In this document: positions 32,944-33,456 of the stretch, piece by piece | How the letters are laid out: every line of letters starts with the position of its first letter | Position numbering within the stretch: position 1 is the stretch's first letter | Assembly (NCBI GenBank): GCA_030681675.1 | Contig: JAUXRP010000002.1 | Span: 69,178 to 102,633 of the forward strand | From: Candidatus Planktophila sp. | GTDB taxonomy: Bacteria; Actinomycetota; Actinomycetes; Nanopelagicales; Nanopelagicaceae | DNA length: 33,456 bases | Reading direction: 5' to 3' | Notes under the pieces: generated by a model | The model's input: the letters and a program-made list of their open reading frames with translations, nothing else | Databases searched by the model: none | What the model was told of the DNA's origin: nothing | Made by a program: the position numbers and the translations under genes

Positions 32944-33456
32944 CTATAAAACTAACAAAGATCTAATTGCTATTTCAGGATACTGGGCACTGAGTGCGCT
33001 GCGTCCGTCTAATCCCTTTATTTCAATGAGGGTTAGAACCGCTTCGACACGTGCTTGGCTTCTATGTATGAGCTCAATTGCTGCCGCAATTGTTCCTCCT
33101 GTTGCCAAAACATCGTCGATTAAAAGTACTGATGCACCTGGTGCGATTGCATCACTATGAATCTCTAAAGTATCAGTGCCGTATTCAAGGCCGTAGTTTT
33201 GGGAGATAGTGTGGTGGGGTAGTTTTCCGGCCTTTCGGATGGGCACAAAGCCAGAGTTCAGTTCATGGGCGACGGCCGATGCGAAAATGAAGCCTCGTGC
33301 CTCAATGCCGGCCACTAATGTTCCAACCGTTGCAAAGGAGGCTAATTTTCTAGTAATAGCAGAAAATGCTTCACCATTGGCTAATAGGGGAGTTATGTCC
33401 TGGAAACGGACTCCCGGCTTTGGATAGTCAGGGATTTCACGGATGAGCGAGAGCGC
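32944..33456 (-). CDS. apt: Adenine phosphoribosyltransferase, 5' end cut by window
   Basis: Converts adenine and PRPP to AMP. The frame is open through the window edge at 33456, so the start lies outside; the visible 170 residues begin ALSLIREIPDYPKPGVRF and lack only a few N-terminal residues. Apt motifs are DITPLLANG, VAGIEARGFIFASAVA, RKAGKLPH, and the PRPP loop VLLIDDVLATGGTI. The GTG at 33315 sits in the middle of a conserved motif and is not a start. It is upstream of the acyltransferase gene. In Actinobacteria apt is commonly next to secDF and relA, which would be the expected genes just beyond the edge (from general knowledge). Confidence 0.95.
   Translation of the reverse strand, partial: ALSLIREIPDYPKPGVRFQDITPLLANGEAFSAITRKLASFATVGTLVAGIEARGFIFASAVAHELNSGFVPIRKAGKLPHHTISQNYGLEYGTDTLEIHSDAIAPGASVLLIDDVLATGGTIAAAIELIHRSQARVEAVLTLIEIKGLDGRSALSAQYPEIAIRSLLVL

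Noticed and set aside
1-33456. Mobile elements, prophage, CRISPR, toxin-antitoxin or restriction genes
   Set aside because: No transposase, integrase, direct-repeat array or defence-type protein is visible; the whole window is core metabolism and membrane transport.

Overview
The window looks like chromosomal core genome from a small-genome, low-to-moderate GC actinobacterium, most like the freshwater acI lineage (Nanopelagicales: Planktophila/Nanopelagicus type). Reasons: the actinobacterial gene order aroB-aroQ-efp-nusB-bldD-pyrR-pyrB-pyrC-carA-carB-pyrD-pyrF-mihF-gmk-rpoZ-coaBC-metK-priA-def-fmt-rsmB-rpe, marker proteins specific to Actinobacteria (BldD, mIHF, an ATPase-dead PriA, an EF-P with a PGKGP loop), AT-richer codon use than Streptomyces or Mycobacterium, and very tight packing with 1-8 base overlaps. 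The taxonomic call is inference; GC was judged by eye. I see no rRNA, tRNA, insertion sequence, prophage or CRISPR array, and no gene-free stretch above 300 bases.

Layout. 1-2524 (+): end of the shikimate genes (aroB, cut by the window edge, and aroQ), then efp and nusB. 2517-3005 (-): bldD, convergent with nusB and divergent from pyrR. 3133-12772 (+): an unbroken de novo UMP operon pyrR-pyrB-pyrC-carA-carB-pyrK-pyrD-pyrF, preceded by an RNA hairpin that matches a PyrR-binding loop and covers the pyrR ribosome binding site. 12801-18239 (+): a fused mIHF-guanylate kinase gene, rpoZ, coaBC, metK and a degenerate priA. 18260-22441 (+): def, fmt, rsmB, rpe, pnuC. 22455-23581 (+): hisE, hisG. 23585-24778 (-): serB. 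24865-26296 (+): an orphan ABC ATPase and ung. A strong bidirectional terminator lies at 26299-26336. 26351-28553 (-): a purine permease and a YczE-like membrane protein. 28635-29369 (+): a DUF554 membrane protein, divergent from the yczE-like gene across a short region with two perfect palindromes. 29380-33456 (-): apt (cut by the window edge), an acyltransferase-3/SGNH protein, tdk and a zinc alcohol dehydrogenase, closely spaced on one strand.

Functionally the window is dominated by nucleotide supply (UMP synthesis, GMP kinase, thymidine kinase, adenine salvage, purine uptake, NAD precursor uptake) and translation (EF-P, deformylase, formyltransferase, 16S methylation). The most interesting points are the mIHF-Gmk fusion, the PyrR hairpin with built-in Shine-Dalgarno occlusion, the intact c-di-GMP-binding signature in BldD, and the twin palindromes between the two divergent membrane-protein genes. 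Several genes carry a TANNNT box 6-8 bases before the start codon, the usual mark of leaderless actinobacterial transcripts. I did not find a clearly novel multi-gene defence or mobile system.
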